The notes: generated from the letters alone by a model not told the origin. A stretch of 64,000 bases of DNA from Mycolicibacterium boenickei (GCF_010731295.1 NZ_AP022579.1:5270001-5334000); one strand, 5' to 3'. Positions 47,976 through 58,445 are shown, numbered from the stretch's first letter. Numbers and translations are program-made.

Positions 47976-49034
47976 TCAGAACACCCGCCCGCGCAGGATC
48001 ACCAGATCAGGGTGGCTGACCCCGCCCTGACGCGGGTCATGGGTGTAGCACACCAGGTCCGCGGACGCACCGTGCTCCAGCGCGGGCCGGCCCAACCAGG
48101 CCCTGGCATCCCAGCTGGCCGCACCGAGTGCCGCGGTGGGGCTCATCCCGATGCCCTTGAGCGCCTCGATCTCGTCGGCGATGCGACCGTGGGCGATCAT
48201 CCCGCCGGCATCGGTACCCGCGAAGATCGGCACTCCCGCCTCATAGGCCGCACCGACCCGGCTACGGCAGGAGGCATGGAGATCCCGCATGTGTTTGGCG
48301 TACGCCGGATACTTGCCCGCCGCATCGGCGATGCCCGGGAAATTGTCGATGTTGATCAAGGTGGGCACCAGCGCTGTGCCGTGTTCGAGCATCAATTCGA
48401 TGGTGTCGTCGGTGATTCCGGTGCCGTGCTCGATGCAGTCGATACCGGCTTTGATCAGTCCCGGCAGTGCGTCCTCGCCGAACACATGCGCGGTGACCCG
48501 GGCCCCCTCGGCGTGGGCGGCGTCGATCGCCGCCTTGAGGATCTCGTCGGACCACAACGGCGCCAGATCCCCGACGCCGCGGTCGATCCAGTCGCCGACC
48601 AGCTTCACCCAGCCGTCGCCCCACCGGGCCTGCTCGGCAACGGCATCGGGCAGCTGCGACTCGTCCTCGATGTCGATCGGCAACCCTGGCGAATACCGCT
48701 TTGGACGCGCGAGGTGCCGTCCGGCCCGGATGATGCGCGGCAGGTCGTCGCGCTCGTCGAAGCTGCGGGTGTCCACCGGCGATCCGGCGTCGCGCAACAG
48801 CAGCGCACCGGCATCGCGCTCGGTTTCGGCCTGAGCCACCGACTCGTCCAGCGACACTGCGCCGCCGGGCCCCAACCCCACGTGACAGTGCGCGTCCACC
48901 AACCCCGGGATGATCCAGCCGCCGTCGAAGACGGTGGCGGCGTCGGCGATCGGTTCCGCCGACAGCACCCCGTCGGCCACCCACCACTCGACGGGTTCGC
49001 CGTCGGGCAGGCCGCGCCCCCGAAGGTGGAGCAC
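47976..49034 (-). CDS. Amidohydrolase-superfamily protein
   Basis: A 352-residue metal-dependent hydrolase at the place of Rv2915c. The metal motif is DAHCHVGLGPGG near residue 49. Later candidate ligands are VTAHVFGEDA and CIEHGTGI, and the aspartate is in FAGTDAGGM. This pattern belongs to the imidazolonepropionase or dipeptidase-like amidohydrolases. No diagnostic substrate motif is present. It starts 4 bp after the ffh stop, so it is cotranscribed with ffh. Confidence 0.85.
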   Translation of the reverse strand: MLHLRGRGLPDGEPVEWWVADGVLSAEPIADAATVFDGGWIIPGLVDAHCHVGLGPGGAVSLDESVAQAETERDAGALLLRDAGSPVDTRSFDERDDLPRIIRAGRHLARPKRYSPGLPIDIEDESQLPDAVAEQARWGDGWVKLVGDWIDRGVGDLAPLWSDEILKAAIDAAHAEGARVTAHVFGEDALPGLIKAGIDCIEHGTGITDDTIELMLEHGTALVPTLINIDNFPGIADAAGKYPAYAKHMRDLHASCRSRVGAAYEAGVPIFAGTDAGGMIAHGRIADEIEALKGIGMSPTAALGAASWDARAWLGRPALEHGASADLVCYTHDPRQGGVSHPDLVILRGRVF

Positions 49035-49038
49035 CGAA

Positions 49039-50604
49039 CTACTTCTGGCCCGGGAACTTCAGCTTGGACAGATCGAAATCGGCCAGACCGGGCGGCAATT
49101 CGTCCAGGCCCTTGGGCATGTTCGACAGATCGGGGAAGCCGGCAGGCATCCCGGCACCCAACGGGTTCCTCGGTGGCGTCGGGCCCTTCCCTGACTGACG
49201 GCCCTTCTTCTTGCCGGCCTGCTTGTTCTTACCCTTGGCGGCCTTGCGCGGGGAGCTCTTGCGCCCGAAGGGCATACCCATCTGGCCGGCCATCGACGAC
49301 ATCATCTTGCGCGCGTCGAAGAACCGGTCCACGAGTTGGTTGACCTCGGACACCGCGACACCCGAGCCGTTGGCGATGCGGAGCCGGCGCGAGGCGTTGA
49401 TGATCTTCGGGTCCGCACGTTCGGCCGGGGTCATTCCGCGGATGATCGCCTGCACGCGATCCAGCTGCTTGTCGTCGACGGCAGCCAGCGCGTCCTTCAT
49501 CTTCCCCGCCCCTGGCAGCATGCCCAGCAGGTTGCCGATCGGGCCCATCTTGCGGATCGCCAGCATCTGCTCGAGGAAATCCTCCAGCGTCAGCTCACCG
49601 GAGCCGATCTTGGCGGCGGCCTCCTCGGCCTTCTGCTGGTCGAAGACCTGCTCGGCCTGCTCGATGAGGGTGAGCACGTCGCCCATCCCCAGGATGCGGC
49701 TGGCCATCCGGTCGGGGTGGAAGACGTCGAAGTCTTCGAGCTTCTCCCCCGCCGAGGCGAACAGGATCGGCATGCCGGTGATCTCGCGGACCGACAACGC
49801 CGCACCGCCGCGGGCGTCACCGTCGAGCTTGGTCAGCACGACACCGGTGAAGCCGACACCCTCACGGAATGCCTCAGCGGTGGCGACGGCATCCTGACCG
49901 ATCATCGCGTCGAGCACGAACAGGGTCTCGTCGGGCTTCACGGCGTCGCGGATGGCCGCGGCCTGCCCCATCAGCTCCTCGTCGATACCGAGCCGACCGG
50001 CGGTGTCGACGATGACGACGTCGAAGTGCTTGGCCCGGGCCTCGGCCATACCGGCCGAGGCGACCGCCACCGGGTCACCGTGGCCACCGATCTCCAGGCC
50101 ATCGGGCGACGTTCCCGGATGCGGGGCGAAGACACCGACGCCGGCGCGCTCGGCGACGATCTGCAGCTGGTTGACCGCGCCGGGCCGCTGCAGGTCACAC
50201 GCCACCAGCAAGGGGGTATGCCCGAGCCCCTTGAGCCATTTCGCCAGCTTGCCGGCCAGCGTGGTCTTACCGGCACCCTGCAGACCGGCCAGCATGATCA
50301 CCGTCGGCGGGTTCTTCGCGAAGTTCAGTTGGCGCGTTTCGCCACCGAGGATGCCGATCAGCTCCTCGTTGACGATCTTGACCACCTGCTGCGCGGGATT
50401 CAGCGCGGCCGAGACCTCGGCGCCCTTGGCGCGGTCCTTGATGCGCGACACGAAGGCACGCACCACCGGCAGCGAGACGTCGGCCTCCAGCAGCGCCAAC
50501 CGGATCTCGCGCGCTGTGGCGTCGATATCGGCGTCGGTCAACCGCCCCTTGCCGCGTAGGCCCTGCAGGGCTCCGGTCAACCGGTCAGACAGGCTCTCAA
50601 ACAC
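49039..50604 (-). CDS. ffh: Signal recognition particle protein Ffh
   Basis: A 521-residue GTPase that binds 4.5S RNA and signal sequences of nascent membrane and secreted proteins and docks on FtsY. The helical N domain (1-90) is followed by the G domain: G1 GLQGAGKTT at 107-114, DTAGRLGIDEEL and TKLDGDARGG. The methionine-rich M domain has RADPKIINASRRLRIANGSG, the RNA-binding helix-turn-helix. The C-terminal tail is Lys- and Gly-rich (KGKNKQAGKKKGRQSGKG). Normal length for actinobacteria. glnD stops 63 bp away in the same direction. Confidence 0.96.
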   Translation of the reverse strand: MFESLSDRLTGALQGLRGKGRLTDADIDATAREIRLALLEADVSLPVVRAFVSRIKDRAKGAEVSAALNPAQQVVKIVNEELIGILGGETRQLNFAKNPPTVIMLAGLQGAGKTTLAGKLAKWLKGLGHTPLLVACDLQRPGAVNQLQIVAERAGVGVFAPHPGTSPDGLEIGGHGDPVAVASAGMAEARAKHFDVVIVDTAGRLGIDEELMGQAAAIRDAVKPDETLFVLDAMIGQDAVATAEAFREGVGFTGVVLTKLDGDARGGAALSVREITGMPILFASAGEKLEDFDVFHPDRMASRILGMGDVLTLIEQAEQVFDQQKAEEAAAKIGSGELTLEDFLEQMLAIRKMGPIGNLLGMLPGAGKMKDALAAVDDKQLDRVQAIIRGMTPAERADPKIINASRRLRIANGSGVAVSEVNQLVDRFFDARKMMSSMAGQMGMPFGRKSSPRKAAKGKNKQAGKKKGRQSGKGPTPPRNPLGAGMPAGFPDLSNMPKGLDELPPGLADFDLSKLKFPGQK

Positions 50605-50667
50605 GTGGTAAGCCTAGCGGCCGGGCCGGGGCGGGGTGGTGAGCCCACCGGTCGGCCGGCTCGGAGG

Positions 50668-53163
50668 TCAGCCCGCTTGCTCCACCGGTTTGGCCGGCTT
50701 GGCCGGCGGCGGCGCGGGCAGGATCGCGAACATGTCGCGTTCCAGCTCCTCGCGGAACGCCGCCCGTCGCGCCTCATCCGAGGCGAGCGCCGGTGCGGTG
50801 ATGCAGAAGACGTCGACGACCGAGGCGCCCAAAGTGGTCACCTTGGCCCAGGACACATCGACGCCGTCGCGCTCGAAGACAGCGGTCAGCCGGGCCAGCA
50901 GCCCGGCCCGGTCGATCGTGCGGATCTGGACGATCAGGTCTTCCGGCGCGGTGCCGGGCGACCACAGGATGCGCGGCGGGGCCGGCACATGGTTGGCCGG
51001 CACCGAGGCCAGGATCTCGCCGGCCCGGGTGGTCGGATGCTGAGCGGCCTCCTGGTCTCGCCGTTCCAGCGCGCCGATCACGTCAAGCTCGCCCTCCAGC
51101 GCCAGGATGAACTGCTGGCGCAGCAGTTCGACCGCCGGTGGCGCACCGAAATGCGGCGAGACCGCGAAGGTGTTGATCGCCGAGCCCTCGTGACTGTTGA
51201 CCGATGCCGAATGCACCCGCAGGGAATTCAGCGCCAGCACCCCGGCCGCCTTGGACAGCAGGCCGCGCCGGTCCGCGGCGATCATCGTCACGTTGTAGAT
51301 GTGCGGGCCGTCGCCCGGCGTGAGCTCGACATGGACGCCGGCGTCCGACGCCAGTTCCACGAACCGCGGCTCGATGGGATCGGGCTGCGGCAGTGGTTCG
51401 CCCGCCATCACCAGCCGGCACCGCCTGACCAAATCACCGATCAGCGATGCCTTCCAATCCCCCCAAACCCCCGGTCCGGTGGCCAGCGAGTCCGCCTCGG
51501 CCAGCACGTGGAGCAGCTCCAGCAGCACCGTGTCCCCGCCGAGAGCGTCGACCACCGCGTCGATGGTCTTGGGGTCCTGCAGATCTCGCCGTGTCGCGGT
51601 GTCGGGCAGCAGCAGGTGATAGCGCACGATCTTCGACAGCACGTCGATGTCGGACGGCCACAGACCCAGCCGGGTACCGATCTGCGTGGCCAGCTCGGCG
51701 CCGATCACGCTGTGGTCGCCGCCGCGGCCCTTGCCGATGTCGTGGCACAGCGCGCCCAGCAACAGCAGGTCCGGACGTGACACCCGCGTGGTGAAAGCGC
51801 CTGCCCGAGAGACGGTTTCCACCAGGTGGCGGTCGACGGTCCAGGTATGCACGACATCCCGCGGCGGCAGGTCACGCACTGCGCCCCACTCCGGGAACAG
51901 CCGGCCCCACAGACCGGTACGGTCCAGGGCCTCGATGGTGGCCACCGCCGCGGGACCGGACGCAAGCAGCACCAGCAAGTCCTTGAGGGCCTGACGCGGC
52001 CACGGCGTACGCAGTTCCGGTGCGGTTTCGGCCAGTCTGCTCAACGTGGAGACCGCCATCGGCAGCCCGGCACTGGCCGATGCGGCCGCGACCCGCAGGA
52101 TCAGACCCGGATCACGTTCCGGCCTGGCGTCGCGGGCCAGGATCACCTCGCCGGCGTACTCGATCACCCCTTCGTCGAGTGGGCGGCGAACCGGGCGGCG
52201 CAGCGCGGCGAAGCCGCGGCGCGGCAGGGCATTGGCGGCGGTACGGATTCCGGAGTCGACGTAGTAGCTGACCGTGCGCGCCGCATCGGAGAGCGTGCGG
52301 GCCAAGTCGAATCGATCCCCGATTCGCAATGCCGCGCCGATCTCGTCCGCGTGTTGCGCCAGCAGCAATTCCCGGCCTCGACCGGAAGCCCGGTGCAGTT
52401 CGGTGCGGACATTCAGCAGCGCCAGGTGGGCATCACCCAGGGTGCCCGTCGGTGAGGCCAGCGCCCGGCTCGGATACACATCTGCCAGTTGCGCGATCGC
52501 CAGCGCGTTGAGCAGTTGAACGTCCCGCAGTCCGCCCCGGCCCGACTTCAAGTCCGGTTCGGCGCGGTGTGCGATCTGACCGCTGCGCTCCCACCTTGCC
52601 TGCGCGTGCTCGACGAGTTCGTCGAACCGCGAGGCGATTCCGATCCGCCACTGCCGACGCGCCCCGCCCACCAGTAGTGCCGACAGATCGGCATCGCCGG
52701 CGATATGACGGGCGTCGAGCATCGCCAGACCCACCGCGATGTCTTCACCGGCCACCTTGAGCGCCTCGGGGACGGTGCGCACGCTGTGATCAATCCGAAT
52801 ATTGGCGTCCCACAAGGGATACCAGAGTTTCTCCGCGACCTCGGAGACGAGTTCGACCGGCATGTTGTCATGCAGCAGGGTGAGGTCGAGATCGGAGTAC
52901 GGCAGCATCTCGCCGCGGCCAAGGCCACCGGTGGCCACGATCGAGAATCCGCTGGTGGCCGTGATCCCGATCTCGGTCGCCTTTGTGGCGAGCCAGAATT
53001 CGTGCAGATCGAGCAACGCGCGCCGCAAGGCGGCCGCATCGAGTTGGCGCGATCCCCCGCTGAGCAGCTGCTGGGTGGCCGCCGTCAGATCGTTGGCGGG
53101 CCGGGATGAAGCCGCCGGAGCCTCGTGAGAGGCTCCGGCGGCTGCTGAACTGTTCTCTGTCAT
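50668..53163 (-). CDS. glnD: Bifunctional uridylyltransferase/uridylyl-removing enzyme GlnD
   Basis: An 831-residue nitrogen sensor that modifies PII. The nucleotidyltransferase domain holds [19 protein letters not shown] (Gly79-Gly80, Asp91, Asp93). The HD phosphohydrolase domain has [13 protein letters not shown] near residue 475. Two C-terminal ACT domains bind glutamine: one near 695 ([15 protein letters not shown]) and one near 760 ([15 protein letters not shown]). In mycobacteria GlnD adenylylates GlnB. Together with glnB and amt it forms the classic amt-glnB-glnD operon. The ATG has a GGAGGAG ribosome site. The N-terminal 35 residues are Ala/Ser-rich. Confidence 0.95.
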   Translation of the reverse strand: MTENSSAAAGASHEAPAASSRPANDLTAATQQLLSGGSRQLDAAALRRALLDLHEFWLATKATEIGITATSGFSIVATGGLGRGEMLPYSDLDLTLLHDNMPVELVSEVAEKLWYPLWDANIRIDHSVRTVPEALKVAGEDIAVGLAMLDARHIAGDADLSALLVGGARRQWRIGIASRFDELVEHAQARWERSGQIAHRAEPDLKSGRGGLRDVQLLNALAIAQLADVYPSRALASPTGTLGDAHLALLNVRTELHRASGRGRELLLAQHADEIGAALRIGDRFDLARTLSDAARTVSYYVDSGIRTAANALPRRGFAALRRPVRRPLDEGVIEYAGEVILARDARPERDPGLILRVAAASASAGLPMAVSTLSRLAETAPELRTPWPRQALKDLLVLLASGPAAVATIEALDRTGLWGRLFPEWGAVRDLPPRDVVHTWTVDRHLVETVSRAGAFTTRVSRPDLLLLGALCHDIGKGRGGDHSVIGAELATQIGTRLGLWPSDIDVLSKIVRYHLLLPDTATRRDLQDPKTIDAVVDALGGDTVLLELLHVLAEADSLATGPGVWGDWKASLIGDLVRRCRLVMAGEPLPQPDPIEPRFVELASDAGVHVELTPGDGPHIYNVTMIAADRRGLLSKAAGVLALNSLRVHSASVNSHEGSAINTFAVSPHFGAPPAVELLRQQFILALEGELDVIGALERRDQEAAQHPTTRAGEILASVPANHVPAPPRILWSPGTAPEDLIVQIRTIDRAGLLARLTAVFERDGVDVSWAKVTTLGASVVDVFCITAPALASDEARRAAFREELERDMFAILPAPPPAKPAKPVEQAG

Positions 53164-53245
53164 TTCGACTCCTCCCCCGGCCGATCACCGGGTAGTGCTC
53201 ACGCGATTGCTGGCCAGGGAGAAGACGTCTCTATGGACGCCCCGG

Positions 53246-53590
<345 letters not shown>

Positions 53591-54946
53591 TTATTCCTCC
53601 CCGCCGTGACGACCGAGAACAGAACCGGTTCCGACAGCGACGAAGTCGTAAGCGCTCTCCGCGTGCTCGGACTCGTCGATACCGGATGCTTCCTCTTCTT
53701 TGTCCAGGCGCAGGCCCACGGTGTATTTGACAATCAACGCCAAGATAGCGGTACCCACCGCCGAATAGAGCAGAACAGCACCCGCCCCGACCGCCTGTCG
53801 CCAGAGCTGATCGAAGCCACCGCCGTAGAACAGGCCCGCGACCGCGGCGGGCGCTTCCTTGGTCGCGACCAGGCCGACCAGCAACGTGCCGACAATGCCG
53901 CCGACCAGGTGCACGCCCACGACGTCGAGCGAATCGTCGAAGCCGAACTTGAACTTCAGGCCCACCGCCAGCGCACACAGCACACCGGCCGCCGCGCCGA
54001 TCACCAGCGCGCCCACCACGTTCACCGACGAGCAGGACGGCGTGATCGCCACCAGTCCGGCAACGATGCCCGAAGCCGCGCCCAGTGAAGTCGCGTGTCC
54101 GTCGCGGATACGCTCGGTGAGCAGCCAGGCCAGCATCGCCGTCGCGGTTGCCACCGTGGTCGTGACAAAGGTCGAACCGGCAACTCCGTTGGCCGACACC
54201 GCAGAACCGGCGTTGAACCCGTACCAGCCGAACCACAGCAGACCGGCGCCGAGCATCACGAACGGCAGGTTGTGCGGGCGCATCGGCGTGCTGGGCCAGC
54301 CGAGCCGCTTGCCGAGGATGATGGCCAGGACCAAGCCCGCCGTACCTGCGTTGATGTGCACCGCGGTGCCGCCGGCGAAGTCAATTGCCTTGAGCTGATT
54401 GGCAATCCATCCGCCGTGGTGAATCACGGTCTCACCGTCGGACCCCTTGACGTCGAAGTCGAAGACCCAGTGCGCGACCGGGAAGTAGACGACGGTCGCC
54501 CACAGCGCGGCGAACAACAACCAGCCGCCGAACTTGATGCGGTCGGCGACGGCGCCCGAAATCAGTGCGACGGTGATGATCGCGAACATCAGCTGGAAGC
54601 CCACGAACACGGTGGCCGGGATGGTCCCGACCAGCGCGATGGGCGCATCGGCCGAGCCATTCGCCCCGATGAGGCCCTTGAGACCGAAGAACTGTGCCGG
54701 ATTGCCGATCACCCCGGCGGTGTTGTCACCGAACGCGACCGAATAGCCGTACAGCGCCCACAGCACCGTCACGACACCCATCGCGCTGATGCTCATCATG
54801 ATCATGTTGAGCACGCCCTTGGCACGCACCATGCCGCCGTAGAAGAAGGCCAGACCCGGCGTCATCAACAGCACAAGTGCGGCACTGGCCAGCATCCATG
54901 CCGTGTCACCGGTGTCCGGCGCACCCAATATCGGGAATTGCTCCAC
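53591..54946 (-). CDS. amt: Ammonium transporter
   Basis: A 451-residue membrane channel with about eleven helices. Conserved parts are LASAALVLLMTPGLAFFYGGMVRAK (cut here), HWVFDFDVKG, the twin-His region seen in VHINAGTAGLVLAI and GVHLVGGIVGTLLVG, and DSLDVVGVH. The C-terminal cytoplasmic tail carries DKEEEASGIDESEHAE, typical of AmtB partners of PII. The GTG start has GGAGG upstream. Two GlnR-like boxes lie about 100-150 bp upstream, so expression should rise on nitrogen limitation. Confidence 0.95.
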   Translation of the reverse strand: MEQFPILGAPDTGDTAWMLASAALVLLMTPGLAFFYGGMVRAKGVLNMIMMSISAMGVVTVLWALYGYSVAFGDNTAGVIGNPAQFFGLKGLIGANGSADAPIALVGTIPATVFVGFQLMFAIITVALISGAVADRIKFGGWLLFAALWATVVYFPVAHWVFDFDVKGSDGETVIHHGGWIANQLKAIDFAGGTAVHINAGTAGLVLAIILGKRLGWPSTPMRPHNLPFVMLGAGLLWFGWYGFNAGSAVSANGVAGSTFVTTTVATATAMLAWLLTERIRDGHATSLGAASGIVAGLVAITPSCSSVNVVGALVIGAAAGVLCALAVGLKFKFGFDDSLDVVGVHLVGGIVGTLLVGLVATKEAPAAVAGLFYGGGFDQLWRQAVGAGAVLLYSAVGTAILALIVKYTVGLRLDKEEEASGIDESEHAESAYDFVAVGTGSVLGRHGGEE

Positions 54947-55047
54947 TCGCAGTTTCCTCCTTCACCACGCCACGGCCGCAAGGATTTACGACCATTGACC
55001 TGGTCCAAGACAATGCTGAGTGGATGTTTCAGCCACGGCGCCGTTGC

Positions 55048-55063
55048 GTTTCGCTCGTGTGAA
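55048..55063 (-). promoter_or_regulatory. GlnR-type box, proximal, upstream of amt
   Basis: On the - strand it reads TTCAC-ACGAGC-GAAAC, one base off the GTnAC-n6-GnAAC pattern of actinobacterial GlnR. It is about 102 bp upstream of the amt start. Confidence 0.6.
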
Positions 55064-55079
55064 CGGATAGCCGGGCTGC

Positions 55080-55095
55080 GTTTCGCCGGTGTTAC
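55080..55095 (-). promoter_or_regulatory. GlnR-type box, distal, upstream of amt
   Basis: On the - strand it reads GTAAC-ACCGGC-GAAAC, a full match to GTnAC-n6-GnAAC. It starts 32 bp (three helical turns) from the proximal box, so two GlnR dimers could bind on one face. Confidence 0.7.
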
Positions 55096-55116
55096 ACCGT
55101 GCGTTTCCCAGGGTTT

Positions 55117-56481
55117 TCAGCCCAGCAGGGCGTCGACGAAGGCCCCCGGTTCGAACGGCGCAAGGTCGTCGGGCCCCTCACCGAGCCCGACGAGTTTGAC
55201 GGGAACACCGAGCTCCTGCTGGACGCGGAACACGATCCCGCCCTTGGCGGTGCCGTCGAGCTTGGTCAGCGCCACCCCGGTGATGTCGACGACCTCGGCG
55301 AACACCTTGGCCTGCGGCAGGCTGTTCTGGCCGATGGTGGCATCGAGCACCAGCAGCACCTCGTCGACGGCGGCGCGCTTCTCCACCACCCGCTTGACCT
55401 TGCCGAGTTCGTCCATCAGGCCGGTCTTGGTGTGCAGGCGGCCCGCGGTATCGATCACGACGACGTCGGCTCCGGTCTTGATCCCGTCATCGACGGCATC
55501 GAAGGCCACCGACGCCGGATCGGCGCCCTCGGGCCCGCGCACCACGTCGGCCCCCACCCGCGAGCCCCAGGTCTGGAGCTGGTCGGCGGCCGCGGCACGG
55601 AAAGTGTCGGCGGCACCGAGCACCACGCGGCGGCCATCGGCGACCAGCACGCGCGCCAGCTTGCCCACCGTGGTGGTCTTGCCGGTGCCGTTCACGCCGA
55701 CCACCAACAGCACGGACGGCTTGTCCGCATGCGGCAGCGCCTTGATCGAACGGTCCAGCTCGGGCCGAAGCTCCGACATCAGCACCTCGCGCAGCACCGC
55801 GCGGGCATCCGCTTCGCTGCGCACGTTCTTGCTCGCCATCCGTTCCCGCAAGGCGGCGACGACGGAGGCAGTGACCACCGGGCCGAGATCGGCGATCAGC
55901 AGGGTGTCCTCGATGGCCTCCCACGAGTCCTCGTCGAGATCGCCACCGCCGAGCAACCCGAGCATGCTGCGGCCCAACGCGTTCTGGGATTTGGCGAGCC
56001 GGCCCCGCAGCCGGTCCATCCGCCCTTCGGCCGGGGCGATGTCCTCCACGGCGGCGGCGACCGGATCGGGCGCCTCGGTCGGCTCGAGCGCAGGCTCCGG
56101 CTCGGCGACCGGTTCCGGTTCCACCGGCTCCGCCGGCTCGGCCGGCTTTTGCGGCGCGACCGGCTCGACCGGCGGTTCGGGCAGTTGAACATCGGAGATG
56201 GTGCGCTTGGGCGCATCCCGCGGAATGGTGGCGTCGTCGCCGACCGCGGGCAGCCCGCTGGTGTCGATCCGCTCGACCGTCGGAGTGCCCGATTGGCTGA
56301 ACGTGATGCCCGAGGACGCCGTGTAGCCACCGGACCGGTCCAGCGGCTTCGCGGCGTCATTCTCGGACAGGCTAATCCGGCGCCGCCGGTAACGCACCAA
56401 CCCGACCGTGAGAGCGACGACGACGAGAACAGCGACGACCGCGATAGCGATCCACAGACCCAACAACGCACCTTCTGTCAC
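55117..56481 (-). CDS. ftsY: Signal recognition particle receptor FtsY
   Basis: A 454-residue membrane GTPase that receives Ffh-ribosome complexes. The N-terminus is a hydrophobic helix (GLWIAIAVVAVLVVVALTVG) followed by RYRRRR. An acidic Pro/Glu linker of about 100 residues comes next, then the NG domain with GVNGTGKTTTVGKLA, DTAGRLHTKTGLMDE and TKLDGTAKGG. GTG 56481 is chosen because it places the membrane helix at the N-terminus; the frame is open 43 codons further upstream. Its 3' end is 170 bp from the amt start. Confidence 0.94.
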   Translation of the reverse strand: MTEGALLGLWIAIAVVAVLVVVALTVGLVRYRRRRISLSENDAAKPLDRSGGYTASSGITFSQSGTPTVERIDTSGLPAVGDDATIPRDAPKRTISDVQLPEPPVEPVAPQKPAEPAEPVEPEPVAEPEPALEPTEAPDPVAAAVEDIAPAEGRMDRLRGRLAKSQNALGRSMLGLLGGGDLDEDSWEAIEDTLLIADLGPVVTASVVAALRERMASKNVRSEADARAVLREVLMSELRPELDRSIKALPHADKPSVLLVVGVNGTGKTTTVGKLARVLVADGRRVVLGAADTFRAAAADQLQTWGSRVGADVVRGPEGADPASVAFDAVDDGIKTGADVVVIDTAGRLHTKTGLMDELGKVKRVVEKRAAVDEVLLVLDATIGQNSLPQAKVFAEVVDITGVALTKLDGTAKGGIVFRVQQELGVPVKLVGLGEGPDDLAPFEPGAFVDALLG

Positions 56482-56884
56482 GCCGCCATTGTCGCAGGGC
56501 GGCGGCATGGGAACGATCGACCCCGTTTTCCCGCTTCCGCCGCCAGGTCCCCACACACCGGAGTCGGCCGGAAAGATCGGCATACCGGATTGTCCGAAAT
56601 CGCGGTACACTCACGTACCACGGCGGTATTTCCCCGCTTCCACGCACACGAACCAACGTTCTGCCGGCAGCCGTAGATTTCCTCTACGGCTTAGCTGCAT
56701 TCACTGATAAATCCGGCAGTAATGCGATTTAACTGCTCTTTTCATTCCAGTATCACAATTCTTTCAATTCGCTGACAACTGACACCGGCCTGGTCCACGA
56801 TTCCAAACGGGTCGGGAATGACTTCAGCGTTTGGTCGGCATGTGGTCCTTCCCTTGGGATTTCTGAAGTAAAGGGAGGGCAAGT
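56482..56884. other. Intergenic region between ftsY and the PE-PPE-domain gene
   Basis: 403 bp with divergent genes and no supported gene. A perfect hairpin (8-bp arms GCCGTAGA / TCTACGGC, 5-base loop) lies at 56670-56690. From about 56690 to 56765 the DNA is clearly richer in A and T than its surroundings, as expected for a promoter. A GGAGGG ribosome site (56876-56881 area) precedes ATG 56885. Confidence 0.5.
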
Positions 56885-58375
56885 ATGCACATTCGTGTGC
56901 TTAGGGGGGCAGCACTGGCGCTGGTCACTCTGGCCGGCACGGTCGGGCTGGCACTGACGGCGAGCATGACCACGCTGGTTCAGTTGGCGGCGACCGCACT
57001 CATCATGGGCGGAACCGGGATGAAGGCCCTGGGAGATCCGCACCAATGGGGTGCAGGCAGCTATGTGGACCAGGTGAACAACACCTATCTGGCCGACCGG
57101 CACCTCGATCAGGACGACCTGAAATGGGTGTCGACACCGGAGCAGTTCTGGCCCGCGACCAGCCTGACCGACATCAGCTTCGACACCTCGGTCGCGCGCG
57201 GCCTCCTCAGCCTCAACAACGCGGTGCTGAACACGCCGGGAGAAAAGATCGTCGTCGGATATTCGCAGAGTGCCAACATCGCCACCCGGGAGAAGCGGAA
57301 CCTGGCCGACCTCCGCGCACAAGGCGCCGCGGTGCCCTCACCCGACGAGTTGTCGTTCGTGTTCGTGGCCAACCCCAACCGGCCCAACGGCGGAATCCTG
57401 GCCCGGTTCGAGGGCCTCTACATCCCGATCCTCGGGGTCAGCTTCGACGGCGCCACCCCGGACGACGAATACAAGACGATCGACGTCGCCCGCCAGTACG
57501 ACCTGATCGCCGACTTTCCCAAGTACCCACTCAACCTGCTGGCCGACCTCAACGCCCTGATGGGGTACTTCTACCTCCATCCGAACTATGGGTCATCGGT
57601 GATCGAGCTGGACGATCCGAGCACCTACCAGTCGTACACGTCTGGCAACACCACCTACTACCTGGTGCACACCGAGCACCTCCCACTGCTGCAGCCGTTG
57701 CGCGACTTGGGAATCCCCGCGCCGGTAATCGACCTGGCCGAGCCCACGCTGCGGGTGCTGATCGAGCTCGCCTACGACCGTACGCCCGCCAACATGGGTG
57801 TCCCGACCCGTGCCGGGCTGGTACCCCACATCGATCTCGACAAGTTGGCACAGGATCTGAGAGCCGCGGCCAAGAAGGGTGTGCGCGACGCACTCGCCGA
57901 CCTGGGTATCAACGTCGATGACGCTGCTGATGACCGCACGGAAAACGCTGCCGCACCGGACAAGCCGACATCCGAGAAGATGACGCCCCAGATCTCGACG
58001 CCGGAGGGTCCACAGCCCGAACACACCCGGCTGCGGGCGCCCCACACGCACCCCGGAACGGAGGCGGACACCGACGTCGACACCGCCGTCACAGCCGAGG
58101 CCGACGTCAAGACCGTGGTCAAGACCAAGCCGGCACCGAAGCCGAAAGCGACGGCCGAGCGAATCCGGCAGTCGGTGCGGCAGGCCCTCTCGCCCAAGGC
58201 CTCCGACGCCATCGAAGCTGATGGATCAGGCGCGGACACCCGTCCGGCGCGCAGGATGCCTCGCTCCGGCGAAAGCGATTCGGCCCAGCCTAGATCCGCC
58301 ACCCTGACGAAAGATATTGCTACGCAAGATAAGTCCCGCCGTAGCGCTCGCGCCGCACACTCCGACGCGGCGTAG
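56885..58375 (+). CDS. PE-PPE-domain esterase-like protein without PE or PPE region
   Basis: A 496-residue exported protein. A hydrophobic signal or anchor occupies residues 8-40. The PE-PPE (alpha/beta hydrolase) domain spans about 40-260, opening ALIMGGTGMKALGDP with the nucleophile Ser127 in VVGYSQSA. The last 150 residues are low complexity, rich in Ala, Asp, Glu, Lys, Pro and Thr (VKTKPAPKPKA), probably disordered and cell-wall facing. PE-PPE domains usually follow a PE or PPE domain and act as esterases or cutinase-like enzymes. No PE or PPE N-terminus is present. The gene has its own AT-rich upstream region and a hairpin 12 bp past its stop. Confidence 0.85.
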   Translation: MHIRVLRGAALALVTLAGTVGLALTASMTTLVQLAATALIMGGTGMKALGDPHQWGAGSYVDQVNNTYLADRHLDQDDLKWVSTPEQFWPATSLTDISFDTSVARGLLSLNNAVLNTPGEKIVVGYSQSANIATREKRNLADLRAQGAAVPSPDELSFVFVANPNRPNGGILARFEGLYIPILGVSFDGATPDDEYKTIDVARQYDLIADFPKYPLNLLADLNALMGYFYLHPNYGSSVIELDDPSTYQSYTSGNTTYYLVHTEHLPLLQPLRDLGIPAPVIDLAEPTLRVLIELAYDRTPANMGVPTRAGLVPHIDLDKLAQDLRAAAKKGVRDALADLGINVDDAADDRTENAAAPDKPTSEKMTPQISTPEGPQPEHTRLRAPHTHPGTEADTDVDTAVTAEADVKTVVKTKPAPKPKATAERIRQSVRQALSPKASDAIEADGSGADTRPARRMPRSGESDSAQPRSATLTKDIATQDKSRRSARAAHSDAA

Positions 58376-58387
58376 GGGCGTATCGGT

Positions 58388-58445
58388 CGAGCGTGCGGAC
58401 AGGCCCCGGATCCACGGGGGAATCCCGGGCCTATCCGCACGCTCG
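58388..58445. terminator. Long palindrome after the PE-PPE-domain gene
   Basis: Arms 58388-58406 and 58427-58445, 19 bp with one mismatch, separated by a GC-rich loop with further pairing potential. It starts 12 bp past the stop. The outer arm CGAGCGTGCGG resembles CGAGCAGACGC at 47910. Confidence 0.7.

Noticed and set aside
56753-57322. 189-codon - strand frame over the start of the PE-PPE gene
   Set aside because: It overlaps the signal peptide and catalytic domain of a well-supported + strand gene and has no recognisable domain.
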